NCBI GenBank assembly: GCA_023450835.1 | Contig: JAEXGM010000089.1 | Span: forward strand, 1-41,758 | Source: Bacillota bacterium | GTDB taxonomy: Bacteria; Bacillota; Clostridia; Lachnospirales; Lachnospiraceae | DNA length: 41,758 nt | Direction of reading: 5' to 3' | Shown: piece by piece, positions 1-8,799 of the stretch | Numbering within the stretch: position 1 is the first letter of the stretch | Layout: each line of letters begins with the position of its first letter | Made by a program: the position numbers and the translations under genes | Notes under the pieces: generated by a model | Databases searched by the model: none | What the model saw: the letters and a program-made list of their open reading frames with translations, nothing else | What the model was told of the DNA's origin: nothing

Positions 1-273
1 CAGATGCAAAATATACGGTACCAAAAGGAGAATATCCAATTTAATTCCCAGATCAGCCCTAAGCTGCTCTCTGTCTACTGCAGGCTTGGCAGGGAAGAGG
101 AAAAGATTATGGAAGAAGCTTATAAGAGGCTGAATTTAAGCGCCAGGGCTTATCACAGAATTTTAAAGGTGGCAAGGACCATAGCGGACCTGGAAGGAGC
201 AGAAGAAATAGATATTAATCACTTAAGTGAGGCAATTTGTTACCGCAGCATGGATAAGAAGTATTGGGAGTAA
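1..273 (+). CDS. ComM/YifB-like Mg-chelatase-family ATPase, C-terminal fragment
   Basis: The reading frame is open from the first base of the window, so this is the 3' end of a gene that starts upstream; the ATG at 4 is probably internal. The roughly 90 visible residues match the helical C-terminal domain of ComM/YifB proteins (Mg_chelatase_C): the stretch around SARAYHRILKVARTIADLEG followed by an I-N-HLSEAI-YR pattern is typical of the lid domain of these AAA+ proteins. ComM is known as a branch-migration helicase used in natural transformation. Its position just before dprA, another transformation/recombination gene, agrees with that. The Walker motifs lie outside the window, so activity cannot be judged. 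Confidence 0.85.
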   Translation, partial: QMQNIRYQKENIQFNSQISPKLLSVYCRLGREEEKIMEEAYKRLNLSARAYHRILKVARTIADLEGAEEIDINHLSEAICYRSMDKKYWE

Positions 274-360
274 ACGGAAGATAACGAAGGACATAGATAT
301 TTATACTTACAAACAGGAAGAAGAGCAGTGTAAAATCTCAATATGATAAGAGGAGCAGGT

Positions 361-1452
361 ATGACAGAGAAGGAGTATTGGTATTGGCTTTGTGCTATGA
401 CAGATTTGGGACAAAAGAAAAAAGAAGCACTTATTTCTTTTTTCTTATCCCCGGAAGCAGCTTTTCATGAAAAAATAGAGAGTTATTCAGGAATGGAGTT
501 ATTAAATGAAAAGGATATTGAAAAAATTGATTTAAGCCGAAATAAAAGCAGGATTACGGAAAACTATGCTAAACTGGCAGAGAAAGGCATATATTTTGTA
601 ACAATAGAGGACGAGGAGTATCCCCGGAAGTTAAAGAATATCTATGAACCGCCCTTGGGATTATTCTATAAAGGAAAACTTCCCCAAGAAGGCAGTATCA
701 ATATTGCCGTAGTCGGAGCCAGAAACTGCTCGGATTACGGATTGGATACCGCGGGATATTTTGCAAAAGAACTGGTAAAAGCGGGTGCGGGAATTATAAG
801 CGGGCTTGCGTCGGGCATTGACAGCGCAGCTCATAAGGGGGCATTAATAGGAGAAGGAGATACGTTTGGTGTACTGGGCTGTGGTGTAGATATTTGCTAT
901 CCTGTTGAAAATTTCAATCTTTATTTAAAAATCGGCTTAAATGGGGGAATACTATCTGAGTACAGTCCCATGACCCAGCCAAGAGCATACCATTTTCCTA
1001 TGCGAAACCGGATAATCAGCGGTCTTTCGGATGGGATACTGGTAGTAGAAGCCAGAGAGAAAAGCGGTTCTCTCATAACAGTAGATTATGGATTGGAGCA
1101 GGGAAAGAATATTTATGCCATCCCCGGAAGGCCGGGAGATAAACTTAGTGATGGCTGTAACAATATCCTGAAAATGGGAGCTAAGATATGTACTAACCCA
1201 GAGGATATCATAGAGGACTATAGCAACCTCTGTAAAAAAATTACTAAAGTCGTGAAAAAAAATGATAATTTACTTGATGCAAATGAAAAAATAGTGTATG
1301 CTTGTTTAAGTCGTATCCCAAAACATATAGACGACATAGCAAAGGAGGCTGGTTTTCCTATTGGAACATTGGCTTTCGTGTTATTTCTGTTGGAAAGTAA
1401 GAATTATATTAAGCAAACCAGAGCAAATTATTATGTGACAGATATATTATAG
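361..1452 (+). CDS. dprA: DNA-processing protein DprA (Smf)
   Basis: DprA binds incoming single-stranded DNA and loads RecA during transformation. The 363-residue product has the extended Rossmann fold hallmarks: GARNCSDYG at 119-127, SGLASGIDSAAH at 147-158, and FPMRNRIISGLS at 212-223 followed by a GILVVEA strand. A C-terminal winged-helix region (about 310-363) is also present. The ATG at 361 is preferred over the in-frame ATG at 343 because AGGAG at 351-355 lies five bases before it, while 343 has no suitable Shine-Dalgarno. It follows the comM-like gene and precedes topA by 65 bp, a common clostridial order. Lachnospiraceae are not generally known to be competent, so its role may be in recombination. 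Confidence 0.95.
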   Translation: MTEKEYWYWLCAMTDLGQKKKEALISFFLSPEAAFHEKIESYSGMELLNEKDIEKIDLSRNKSRITENYAKLAEKGIYFVTIEDEEYPRKLKNIYEPPLGLFYKGKLPQEGSINIAVVGARNCSDYGLDTAGYFAKELVKAGAGIISGLASGIDSAAHKGALIGEGDTFGVLGCGVDICYPVENFNLYLKIGLNGGILSEYSPMTQPRAYHFPMRNRIISGLSDGILVVEAREKSGSLITVDYGLEQGKNIYAIPGRPGDKLSDGCNNILKMGAKICTNPEDIIEDYSNLCKKITKVVKKNDNLLDANEKIVYACLSRIPKHIDDIAKEAGFPIGTLAFVLFLLESKNYIKQTRANYYVTDIL

Positions 1453-1517
1453 GAAAAGGAGAATGTAATCTCCTTTTATCAAAGCAGGAAACGAGAAATT
1501 CGGATAGGGGAGTGCGC

Positions 1518-3572
1518 ATGAATCTAGTTATTGTGGAATCACCGGCAAAGGCGAAAACGATTAAAAAATTTTTAGGTGCAAATTATGAGGTAGTGGCTTC
1601 AAACGGGCATGTCAGGGATTTACCCAAAAGCCAGCTTGGCATAGATATAGAGAATGATTTTGAACCCAAGTATATAACAATCAGAGGAAAAGGCGATCTT
1701 TTAGCAAAGCTTCGAAAGGAAGTAAAAAAAGCCGATAAGATATATCTGGCAACTGACCCTGACCGTGAAGGAGAAGCCATATCCTGGCATCTTACAAAAA
1801 CCTTGAAGCTGGATGAAAAAGTCAGCAGCCGTATTACTTTTAATGAAATAACCAAAAACGCGGTAAAGTCCTCCATAAAGCAGGCAAGAGAAATTGATAT
1901 AAACTTAGTTGATTCTCAGCAGACAAGAAGAATGCTTGACCGTATGGTAGGCTATAGTATCAGTCCGTTATTATGGGCTAAAGTTAAGAGAGGGTTAAGT
2001 GCGGGGCGTGTTCAGTCTGTTGCTCTGCGTATTATCTGTGACAGGGAAGATGAAATAAACGCATTTGTTCCGGAAGAATATTGGACATTAGAAGGAAACT
2101 TTCAGGTGGAAGGCGAGAAGAAGCCTCTGGTAGCAAAGTTTATGCCGTCTTCTGCGGATAAGAAGAACATTTCTTCGGAGGAAGAAGTAAATAAGATTAT
2201 AAAAGATCTGCAAGATGCGGAATTCAAGGTCGCTGAAATTAAAAGAGGAGAAAGACAGAAGAAACCGCCTCTGCCCTTTACAACAAGTACCTTGCAGCAG
2301 GAGGCTGCCAAGACTCTGAATTTTTCTACTTCAAAGACCATGAGATTGGCGCAGCAGTTATATGAAGGCATAGATGTTAAGGGACACGGGACTATTGGTC
2401 TGATTACCTATTTAAGAACGGATTCTATCAGAATTTCAGAAGAAGCGGATGCCTTTGCAAGGGAATTTATTGAAAAGAACTACGGTGCAAATTATAAGTC
2501 CGAAGGGGAAGAAAAGAAGACAAACGGCAAGAAGATTCAGGATGCCCATGAAGCTATCCGCCCCACCTACACGGACCTTACGCCTGTTATAGTAAAGGAA
2601 TCTCTCAGCCGCGACTTATTCCGCTTATACCAGCTGATATGGAAGCGTTTTGTGGGAAGCAGAATGACACCTGCAAGATATGAGACCATTAATGTGAAGC
2701 TGGAAGGCGGAGGATATAAATTCAGTACTTCTGCTTCAAAAATGATATTCGACGGATATTTAAGTGTTTATTCCGAAGAAGAAGAAAGCGAAAGTAATGC
2801 AATGCTTAAGGATATTACAGAAGGCTCCAGTGTCAAACTTCTGGATTTCAATCCTGCTCAGCACTTTACTCAGCCGCTGCCTCACTATACGGAGGCGTCC
2901 CTTGTAAAGACTCTTGAGGAACTGGGTATCGGAAGACCAAGTACCTATTCCCCTACCATATCAACAATCCTGGCAAGACGTTACATTGTGAAAGAAAATA
3001 AGAATCTGTATGTTACGGAAATCGGTGAAGTAGTAAATAAAATAATGAAAGAAGCATTCCCCAGTATAGTGGATGTGAATTTTACCGCAAACTTGGAATC
3101 TCTTCTGGATAAAGTAGAGGATGGAAGTGTTTCCTGGAAAACAATAGTACGAAATTTCTACCCCGACCTTGAAGAAGCCGTTACCACTGCAAAAGACAGT
3201 CTGGAAGAAATTAAAATAGAAGATGAGAAAACCGACATTATATGCGAAGAATGCGGCAGAAACATGGTCATTAAATATGGCCCCCATGGTAAGTTCCTGG
3301 CCTGCCCCGGATTTCCGGAGTGCCGCAATACAAAACCTTACCTTGAAAAAATCGGAGTTGCCTGCCCTCTATGTGGAAAGGATGTTGTAATCCGAAAGAC
3401 AAAAAAAGGACGAAAATACTATGGCTGCGAGAATAACCCGGAATGTGAATTCATGTCCTGGCAGAAACCTACGGATAAAAAGTGTCCTAAGTGCGGAAAT
3501 GTTCTTATAGAAAAGGGCAATAGTTTGGTATGTTCCGATGATAAATGTGGCTTTATTGTTGTTAATAAATGA
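1518..3572 (+). CDS. topA: DNA topoisomerase I (type IA)
   Basis: Relaxes negatively supercoiled DNA by cutting one strand through a 5'-phosphotyrosine. The 684-residue protein starts MNLVIVESPAKAKTI, the standard toprim opening; DPDREGE is at 80-86 and the catalytic tyrosine is Y298 in GLITYLRTDS. Three C4 zinc ribbons close the protein (CEECG...CPGFPEC, CPLCG...CENNPEC, CPKCG...CSDDKC). The ATG at 1518 is chosen because AGGGG at 1506-1510 is correctly spaced and the family begins MNLVIVES; an in-frame GTG at 1512 is too close to that site. Full length, no anomaly. Confidence 0.98.
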   Translation: MNLVIVESPAKAKTIKKFLGANYEVVASNGHVRDLPKSQLGIDIENDFEPKYITIRGKGDLLAKLRKEVKKADKIYLATDPDREGEAISWHLTKTLKLDEKVSSRITFNEITKNAVKSSIKQAREIDINLVDSQQTRRMLDRMVGYSISPLLWAKVKRGLSAGRVQSVALRIICDREDEINAFVPEEYWTLEGNFQVEGEKKPLVAKFMPSSADKKNISSEEEVNKIIKDLQDAEFKVAEIKRGERQKKPPLPFTTSTLQQEAAKTLNFSTSKTMRLAQQLYEGIDVKGHGTIGLITYLRTDSIRISEEADAFAREFIEKNYGANYKSEGEEKKTNGKKIQDAHEAIRPTYTDLTPVIVKESLSRDLFRLYQLIWKRFVGSRMTPARYETINVKLEGGGYKFSTSASKMIFDGYLSVYSEEEESESNAMLKDITEGSSVKLLDFNPAQHFTQPLPHYTEASLVKTLEELGIGRPSTYSPTISTILARRYIVKENKNLYVTEIGEVVNKIMKEAFPSIVDVNFTANLESLLDKVEDGSVSWKTIVRNFYPDLEEAVTTAKDSLEEIKIEDEKTDIICEECGRNMVIKYGPHGKFLACPGFPECRNTKPYLEKIGVACPLCGKDVVIRKTKKGRKYYGCENNPECEFMSWQKPTDKKCPKCGNVLIEKGNSLVCSDDKCGFIVVNK

Positions 3573-3632
3573 GAAATATAAGAAAAACAGATAAATTTAA
3601 TTAAAATGTGCGTCAAAAACAAGAAAAAGCTA

Positions 3633-3661
3633 TTGTTTTTATGAAAAAGGTATGATAATAT
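3633..3661 (+). promoter_or_regulatory. candidate sigma-A promoter for codY
   Basis: TTGTTT at 3633-3638, a 17-base spacer and TAATAT at 3656-3661, in an AT-rich gap of 182 bp between topA and codY. The GATAAT at 3654-3659 is an alternative -10 with a 15-base spacer. Neither hexamer is perfect, so the call is tentative. I saw no clear full-length CodY box (AATTTTCWGAAAATT) in the gap. Confidence 0.4.
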
Positions 3662-3754
3662 TTATCTATTATAAATGACCGGTATCACTTGTGTAATATT
3701 ACTGGTTATTTTAAAAATCAGGTCAACAAGCGGGGGGTACTGGGAGGTTATATC

Positions 3755-4525
3755 ATGAGTGTACAATTACTGGATAAGACGAGAAAGATTAATAAGTTGC
3801 TGCACAATAACAATTCTCATAAAGTTGTATTTAATGACATCTGTGAGGTGTTAAGTGAGATTCTGGAGTCCAATATTCTGGTAATCAGCAAAAAAGGCAA
3901 AGTTTTGGGGATTAAGAACAGAGATGATATTGTGGAGATCAAGGAATTGATTAAGGATGCTGTTGGCGGTTATATTGACCAGATGCTAAATGAAAGACTT
4001 CTGAATATTCTATCCACGAAGGAAAATGTTAACTTGTTAACACTTGGGTTTGAATTGGATACGGATATTACCTACCAGGCAATTATTATACCAATTGATA
4101 TTGCGGGTGAACGTCTGGGAACATTATTCCTGTATAAGAGCCAAAAGCCCTATGATTTGGATGATATCATACTCAGCGAATACGGAACAACAGTTGTAGG
4201 TCTTGAAATGATGCGTTCTGTAAATGAAGAGAGCGCGGAGGAAAACCGTAAAGTGCAGATTGTCAAATCGGCAATCAGTACATTATCTTTTTCAGAACTG
4301 GAAGCTATCATTCATATCTTTGAAGAATTAGAAGGAAATGAAGGGATACTGGTTGCAAGTAAGATTGCTGACAGAGTCGGCATCACCAGATCTGTTATTG
4401 TTAATGCATTGAGAAAGTTCGAAAGTGCGGGAGTTATTGAGTCACGTTCCTCCGGCATGAAAGGAACCTACATTAAGGTATTAAATGATGTTGTTTTTGA
4501 TGAATTAAAGAAATTAAATAAATAA
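3755..4525 (+). CDS. codY: GTP-sensing transcriptional pleiotropic repressor CodY
   Basis: CodY senses branched-chain amino acids and GTP and represses nutrient-scavenging and, in several Firmicutes, motility genes. The 256-residue product has the N-terminal GAF-type domain (starting SVQLLDKTRKINKLL) and a C-terminal winged helix-turn-helix with ASKIADRVGITRSVIVNAL followed by KFESAGVIESRSSG, the recognition-helix region of the family. The ATG at 3755 has GGGAGG at 3742-3747 in front. An in-frame extension to 3689 would be unlike the family, whose length is about 257-260. It is followed by a strong terminator (4573-4607), so the flagellar cluster is a separate transcription unit. Confidence 0.97.
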   Translation: MSVQLLDKTRKINKLLHNNNSHKVVFNDICEVLSEILESNILVISKKGKVLGIKNRDDIVEIKELIKDAVGGYIDQMLNERLLNILSTKENVNLLTLGFELDTDITYQAIIIPIDIAGERLGTLFLYKSQKPYDLDDIILSEYGTTVVGLEMMRSVNEESAEENRKVQIVKSAISTLSFSELEAIIHIFEELEGNEGILVASKIADRVGITRSVIVNALRKFESAGVIESRSSGMKGTYIKVLNDVVFDELKKLNK

Positions 4526-4572
4526 ATGGATAAGCCATAACTGGGAATGACTGGTTTGTAAAAATAAGATTA

Positions 4573-4607
4573 AACTTGCGAATTATTGTAATTTGCAAGT
4601 TTTTTTA
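4573..4607 (+). terminator. intrinsic terminator after codY
   Basis: A 12-bp stem (AACTTGCGAATT at 4573-4584 with AATTTGCAAGTT at 4590-4601, one G-U pair), a five-base loop and an immediate run of T. It ends the dprA/topA/codY side and insulates the flagellar operon. Confidence 0.85.
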
Positions 4608-4778
4608 TTTGTCTGAATGTGGTATTGTGCAATGTGCTGTATGTCGAATTAAGTCAGGTCAAAAAAGCCGTGATTTCAACAAATTAAAATGCAAAATTTG
4701 CTTAAAATAGTATATCTGAGCCTATATTAGAAGAATTTACATTATATGATATAATAGTACTAATTTCAAAAAATTAAC

Positions 4779-4807
4779 TTGTTTTTTTGTCGTAATATAC
4801 TTATAAT
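4779..4807 (+). promoter_or_regulatory. candidate sigma-A promoter of the flagellar operon
   Basis: TTGTTT at 4779-4784, a 17-base spacer, then a perfect TATAAT at 4802-4807. It would start transcription near 4814, about 90 bases before flgB. A second perfect TATAAT lies at 4750-4755, but its best -35 (TTAGAA at 4728-4733) is poor. The rest of the 378-bp gap 4526-4903 holds the codY terminator (4573-4607), AT-rich sequence with no gene, and the flgB leader described separately. Confidence 0.6.
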
Positions 4808-4824
4808 TGAATCTAGTTACGAAA

Positions 4825-4888
4825 GGAGTGTATGAGTGAAAGATAAATCCTCCACTCCCCCTGATTTTACAAGCGTGACAGAGCACGC
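4825..4888 (+). promoter_or_regulatory. structured flgB leader: two hairpins, one masking a Shine-Dalgarno
   Basis: GGAGTG at 4825-4830, which contains the first Shine-Dalgarno of the leader, is complementary to CACTCC at 4853-4858. A second hairpin pairs GCGTG (4873-4877) with CACGC (4884-4888). Both lie between the operon promoter and the flgB start. They could modulate translation of the small ORF at 4836 or of flgB. Function is inferred only from the complementarity. Confidence 0.4.
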
Positions 4889-4907
4889 AGATGGGAGCCA
4901 AGAATGA
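4836..4907 (+). CDS. possible 23-codon leader ORF overlapping flgB
   Basis: A GTG at 4836 with AAAGGAG (4822-4828) seven bases upstream opens a 23-residue frame beginning with a GTG-coded Met, then KDKSSTPPDF. It ends in TGA at 4905-4907, overlapping the flgB ATG (4904) in an ATGA arrangement. That layout is typical of translational coupling. flgB also has its own GGGAG at 4893-4897. No similarity to a known peptide is recognised. An ATG at 4832 with the same Shine-Dalgarno gives only four codons. It may be a leader peptide or chance. Confidence 0.35.
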   Translation: MKDKSSTPPDFTSVTEHADGSQE

Positions 4908-5296
4908 TTAATTCAGATGTATTTAACTATGTAAACATATTAAGCAAAGCAGCCGATGCTACGTGGACAAGAGGTAAATTGTTGGCTAACAATCTTTCTA
5001 ATGTCAGTACTCCGGGATATAAAAGACAGGACATTGAATTTCAGTCATATTTGGCAAATGCATTGCAGCAAGGGGCAGGCACTCTCGACAAAAAGGTAGC
5101 AGGTGTGGATTTAGAATCCATTCAGCCAACGATTTATACAGACAATACAAACTTAAGCTATAGACTTGACGGTAATAATGTTGATATAGATACAGAGTCA
5201 GCAAATGTTGCGGAAAATCAGATTACAAATCAAGCTTTGCTGGAAGCAATGACACAGGAATTCAGCAGGATTAAAACAGCATTGTCCAGCACCTAG
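4904..5296 (+). CDS. flgB: flagellar basal-body rod protein FlgB
   Basis: Proximal rod subunit exported by the flagellar type III system. The 130-residue protein has the rod/hook N-terminal motif (NNLSNVSTPGYKRQDIEF, about 29-46) and a C-terminal helix with the N-Q-T-Q-ALLEAMTQEFSRIKTAL heptads of the axial family. It is first in the long operon, with GGGAG at 4893-4897 and an ATGA overlap with a possible leader ORF. Length is normal for FlgB. Confidence 0.96.
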   Translation: MINSDVFNYVNILSKAADATWTRGKLLANNLSNVSTPGYKRQDIEFQSYLANALQQGAGTLDKKVAGVDLESIQPTIYTDNTNLSYRLDGNNVDIDTESANVAENQITNQALLEAMTQEFSRIKTALSST

Positions 5297-5339
5297 TAAG
5301 TTATTAAGAAATATGATCCATATATTAGAAGAGTATGTT

Positions 5340-5359
5340 GCAGAACATTAATGTTCTGC
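5340..5359. repeat. 20-nt perfect palindrome upstream of flgC
   Basis: GCAGAACATTAATGTTCTGC is a perfect inverted repeat in the 92-bp gap between flgB and flgC, 29 bases before the flgC ATG. As RNA it would form a hairpin of up to about 8 bp without a T tract; as DNA it could be an operator. The sequences on either side (5321-5332 and 5360-5371) also occur, uninterrupted by the palindrome, at 4723-4750 upstream of flgB. Confidence 0.7.
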
Positions 5360-5388
5360 GCATTATATGATGGCTAGGAGGAAAACAG

Positions 5389-5829
5389 ATGTCCGTTATT
5401 GATGCAATGAATATAAGTGCAAGCGGAATGACAGCACAAAGGCTCCGCATGGATATTATATCTCAGAATATCGCCAACGTAAATACTACCAGAGATGAAA
5501 ACGGAAACCCCTACAGGCGAAAAGTTGTGGTTTTTGAAGAAAGGCAGCAAACACCTTTTGCTCAGATTCTTGGAGGGAAGGTAAGTCAGGCGGCAGGCTC
5601 GGGAGTAAAAGTAACAGAAATTAAAGAGGATACGAAAACTGCCATGAACGTGGTATATGATCCTTCTCATCCGGATGCTGATGAAAATGGTTATGTAACA
5701 TATCCAAATGTAAATACCGTGACTGAAATGGCAAATATGATTGATGCATCAAGAGCTTATGAAGCGAATGTCACAGCTTTTAATTCGATAAAGAGCATGG
5801 CTTTAAAAGGTCTTGAAGTAGGAAAATAA
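5389..5829 (+). CDS. flgC: flagellar basal-body rod protein FlgC
   Basis: Proximal rod subunit of 146 residues. The N-terminal axial motif MDIISQNIANVNTTRDENG followed by PYRRKVVVFEE is characteristic of FlgC, as is the C-terminal MANMIDASRAYEANVTAFNSIK. AGGAGG at 5377-5382 precedes the ATG. It sits 92 bp after flgB and 14 bp before fliE. Confidence 0.97.
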   Translation: MSVIDAMNISASGMTAQRLRMDIISQNIANVNTTRDENGNPYRRKVVVFEERQQTPFAQILGGKVSQAAGSGVKVTEIKEDTKTAMNVVYDPSHPDADENGYVTYPNVNTVTEMANMIDASRAYEANVTAFNSIKSMALKGLEVGK

Positions 5830-5843
5830 CGGGGGATTAACAA

Positions 5844-6155
5844 ATGGATGTTACACTTCTGAATGGGATATCTAATCTAAATGCATATAGTACTGAGAAT
5901 ACAGGAGTAGAAAAAACCACAAGGAATAATGCCTTTGAAAGTGTGTTTCAATCTGCTCTTTCTATGTTAAACGAAACTAATGACTTGTCGAATGCTGCAA
6001 AAGAAGCGGAAGTATCCTATGCCCTGGGGTTGTCTGATAATACTTATGACCTTCAGGTTGCACAGGAAAAAGCTAATCTGTCGCTGCAGTATACTGTTCA
6101 GGTGAGAAATAAAGTATTAGAAGCTTATAAAGAGATTATGAATCTCCAATTCTAA
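5844..6155 (+). CDS. fliE: flagellar hook-basal body complex protein FliE
   Basis: FliE joins the MS ring to the rod and is among the first exported proteins. The 103-residue product has a variable N-terminus and the conserved C-terminal block LQVAQEKANLSLQYTVQVRN, followed by KVLEAYKEIMNLQF, the usual FliE ending. GGGGG before the ATG serves as the ribosome binding site. Position between flgC and fliF is the standard order. Confidence 0.95.
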   Translation: MDVTLLNGISNLNAYSTENTGVEKTTRNNAFESVFQSALSMLNETNDLSNAAKEAEVSYALGLSDNTYDLQVAQEKANLSLQYTVQVRNKVLEAYKEIMNLQF

Positions 6156-6179
6156 CAATGAAACTTAAGGAGCAGTATT

Positions 6180-7775
6180 ATGGTTGACAGACTAAAACAA
6201 ATACCGGTTCAGCTACTTAATCAATGGAATAAGTACACCAGTAAGCAAAAGACAATTATCATCTCAGTGGTTGCCGCAATATTTCTTGCGCTGGTCATAC
6301 TGGTTACAGTGATGAACAGAACGGAATATAAGCAATTAATGACAGGGGAAACTACAAAAGATGTAAGTACTGTTGTAGGTCTGTTGAAAGATGAAGGAAT
6401 CGGCTATAAATTAAGCAGTGACGGGATGACCATCAATGTGGATAAGAAAAAGTTTTCGGATGCGCTCCTGGTGGTCTACGGCAGTGATATACCTACAAGC
6501 GGGCTGACGCTGGATCAATTGGTAAGCAATGATTTGAGCACAACAAACAGTGATAGAAATCTTAAAAATCATTTATATGTACAAACTGAGATGAGAAACT
6601 ACCTTATTAAGATGAAGGGAATCAAAGATGCTCAGGTTACCTATGTTCCGGAAGAGTCGACTTACAGTGTTCTTTCTGAAAAACAGGATTTGCCGGCAAG
6701 CGTTGCTCTTACAATTACAGAGGACTTTGATAAAGCGAATGCTGCAGCTATCGCGGAATATGTGGCAGCGGCGATTGGAAATGAAACAACAGATAAAATC
6801 AAGATAATTGATCAGGATGGTAATCTTTTATTTGGCGGAAAAGATGACCTCTATACAGGAACTGCCAATTCTGTACTGGAGTATAAAGAAAAACTTCAGA
6901 ATACCTATAATAATAATATTTATATGCTCATGCTGAAACTTGGTTACACCGATGTTCAGCCGATGTTTAACTGGAAGCTTAATATGGATAAAGTAACTCA
7001 GTTATATAATGAAAAGATACCTGCGGATGGGCAGGATCAGGGCTTATACGGTAAATATTATTCTTATGATACGAAGAACAGCAGCTCGTCGAGCGGCGGT
7101 ACACCAGGAACAGATTCTAATGATGAAACGTCTTATGATACTACTACAGGTACGGATAACGGTTCCTCTTCTTCTACAGTTCAAATCGAATATTTGCCCA
7201 ACGAACGTGTTACCAATACAGAATATGAAGTAGGAGCAGTAGTGCCGGGAGAATCCTCGGGCAGTATTGTTTGTACCAAGGTCGTTACTTATAAGGAAGA
7301 GGATTTAAAACTTCAGGGCTTATTGGATGGTACTACTTTTGACAAGTATGTTCTGGCTAATAAAGATCCTAAGAAAATTACCGTAGATGATGAAGTTTAC
7401 AAGGCTGTATCTCTTGCAACAGGAATACCGACCAATGCAATATCCATTATTGCTTATGAACAGCCGGTGTTTATTCCTGCTGAAAAAACTCCTCTGAACT
7501 GGTCCTTCTATTTACAGATTCTCTTGGCGGTTGCGATTGTTGGTCTTTTAATCTTTGTAGTATTTAAAGGAACCTCACCTGCCGAAATTACGGAACTTGA
7601 ACCGGAATTATCTGTGGAACAGCTTTTAGCAACAACGAAAGAAAATCAGACCTTAGAGGATATTGAATTTAGTGATAAGTCGGAAGCAAAGAAGATGATA
7701 GAAAAGTTTGTGGACGAGAATCCGGACGCAGTTGCTCAGCTTTTGAGAAACTGGCTGAACGACGAATGGGGTTGA
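6180..7775 (+). CDS. fliF: flagellar MS-ring protein FliF
   Basis: Forms the MS ring in the cytoplasmic membrane. The 531 residues begin with a membrane segment (IIISVVAAIFLALVILVTVM, about 25-45), followed by the YscJ/FliF ring-building domains. A second membrane segment is at about 441-463 and the cytoplasmic FliG-binding tail ends LRNWLNDEWG. A Ser/Gly/Thr/Asp-rich stretch (about residues 300-335) interrupts the extracytoplasmic part, where the family has its variable beta-collar region. fliG follows 13 bp downstream. Confidence 0.96.
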   Translation: MVDRLKQIPVQLLNQWNKYTSKQKTIIISVVAAIFLALVILVTVMNRTEYKQLMTGETTKDVSTVVGLLKDEGIGYKLSSDGMTINVDKKKFSDALLVVYGSDIPTSGLTLDQLVSNDLSTTNSDRNLKNHLYVQTEMRNYLIKMKGIKDAQVTYVPEESTYSVLSEKQDLPASVALTITEDFDKANAAAIAEYVAAAIGNETTDKIKIIDQDGNLLFGGKDDLYTGTANSVLEYKEKLQNTYNNNIYMLMLKLGYTDVQPMFNWKLNMDKVTQLYNEKIPADGQDQGLYGKYYSYDTKNSSSSSGGTPGTDSNDETSYDTTTGTDNGSSSSTVQIEYLPNERVTNTEYEVGAVVPGESSGSIVCTKVVTYKEEDLKLQGLLDGTTFDKYVLANKDPKKITVDDEVYKAVSLATGIPTNAISIIAYEQPVFIPAEKTPLNWSFYLQILLAVAIVGLLIFVVFKGTSPAEITELEPELSVEQLLATTKENQTLEDIEFSDKSEAKKMIEKFVDENPDAVAQLLRNWLNDEWG

Positions 7776-7788
7776 TAAGGAGGAGAAG

Positions 7789-8799
7789 ATGGCAAAGAAT
7801 ACAGAAATATCGGGAGTACAAAAAGCCGCTGTTCTCTTAATCTCCTTAGGGCCTGAGAAATCAGCGAGCATATTCAAACATTTAAAAGAAGATGAAATAG
7901 AACAGTTAACGCTTGAAATTGCCAATACCAGAAGTATATCGCCTGCTACCAAGGATCAGGTATTGGATGAATTTTATGAAATATGCCTGGCACAGCAGTA
8001 TATCGCAGAAGGCGGTATTGCATATGCAAAAGAGCTTTTAGAGAAAGCTCTGGGTGAGGATAAAGCAAAGGACGTTATTGGTAAACTGACAGCTTCTCTG
8101 CAGGTTCGTCCTTTTGAATTTGTCAGAAAAGCAGATGCCAGCCAGATGCTGAACTTTATTCAGGATGAACATCCACAGACCATTGCCCTTATTCTTTCTT
8201 ACCTGTCATCAGGACAGGCGTCAGCTATTATATCTGCTCTTGCTCCGGATAAGCAGGCAGATGTGGCAAAACGTATTGCACAGATGGACCGTACATCTCC
8301 TGATGTTATCAAAGAAGTGGAGAGAGTACTGGAGCGTAAGTTATCCTCACTTGTTAATCAGGATTACACCATTGTCGGCGGCGTGGATTCAATTGTATCC
8401 ATCTTGAATACCGTAGACAGAGGAACAGAAAAGCACATTATGGAAACTCTTGAAATTGAAGAGCCAGAGCTTGCAGATGAAATCAGAAGAAAGATGTTTG
8501 TATTTGAAGATATCCTGACGTTAGATGACCGTTCAATCCAGAGAGTTCTTCGTGAAGTCGACAACAATGAATTGGCAGTTGCATTGAAAGCTTCCAATGA
8601 AGAAGTACAGAATGTTATCTTTAATAACCTGTCAAAACGTCTTGCTGCTATGATTAAGGAAGACATGGAATTTATGGGTCCTGTCCGCTTAAAGGATGTT
8701 GAAGAAGCACAGCAGAAGATTGTTAATATAATTAGAAAATTAGAGGACTCCGCTGAGATTATTATTTCCAGAGGTGGAGGTGATGAGATTATTGTCTAA
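7789..8799 (+). CDS. fliG: flagellar motor switch protein FliG
   Basis: FliG binds FliF, transmits torque from the stator and reverses on CheY-P binding to the switch. The 336-residue protein has the N-terminal domain starting GVQKAAVLLISLGPEKSASI, the middle-domain EHPQTIALILSYL motif followed by PDKQADVAKRIAQMD, and the charged C-terminal torque helix around FVFEDILTLDDRSIQRVLRE. Length is normal. The 3' end overlaps the start of fliH by 17 bp, suggesting coupled translation. Confidence 0.98.
   Translation: MAKNTEISGVQKAAVLLISLGPEKSASIFKHLKEDEIEQLTLEIANTRSISPATKDQVLDEFYEICLAQQYIAEGGIAYAKELLEKALGEDKAKDVIGKLTASLQVRPFEFVRKADASQMLNFIQDEHPQTIALILSYLSSGQASAIISALAPDKQADVAKRIAQMDRTSPDVIKEVERVLERKLSSLVNQDYTIVGGVDSIVSILNTVDRGTEKHIMETLEIEEPELADEIRRKMFVFEDILTLDDRSIQRVLREVDNNELAVALKASNEEVQNVIFNNLSKRLAAMIKEDMEFMGPVRLKDVEEAQQKIVNIIRKLEDSAEIIISRGGGDEIIV

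Noticed and set aside
4808..4903. c-di-GMP riboswitch in the flgB leader
   Set aside because: The leader lacks the GEMM-I core elements (GGCAAACC, GACGCAAAGCC, GGTAGC-GGGTTACC) that are plain at 39103-39187.
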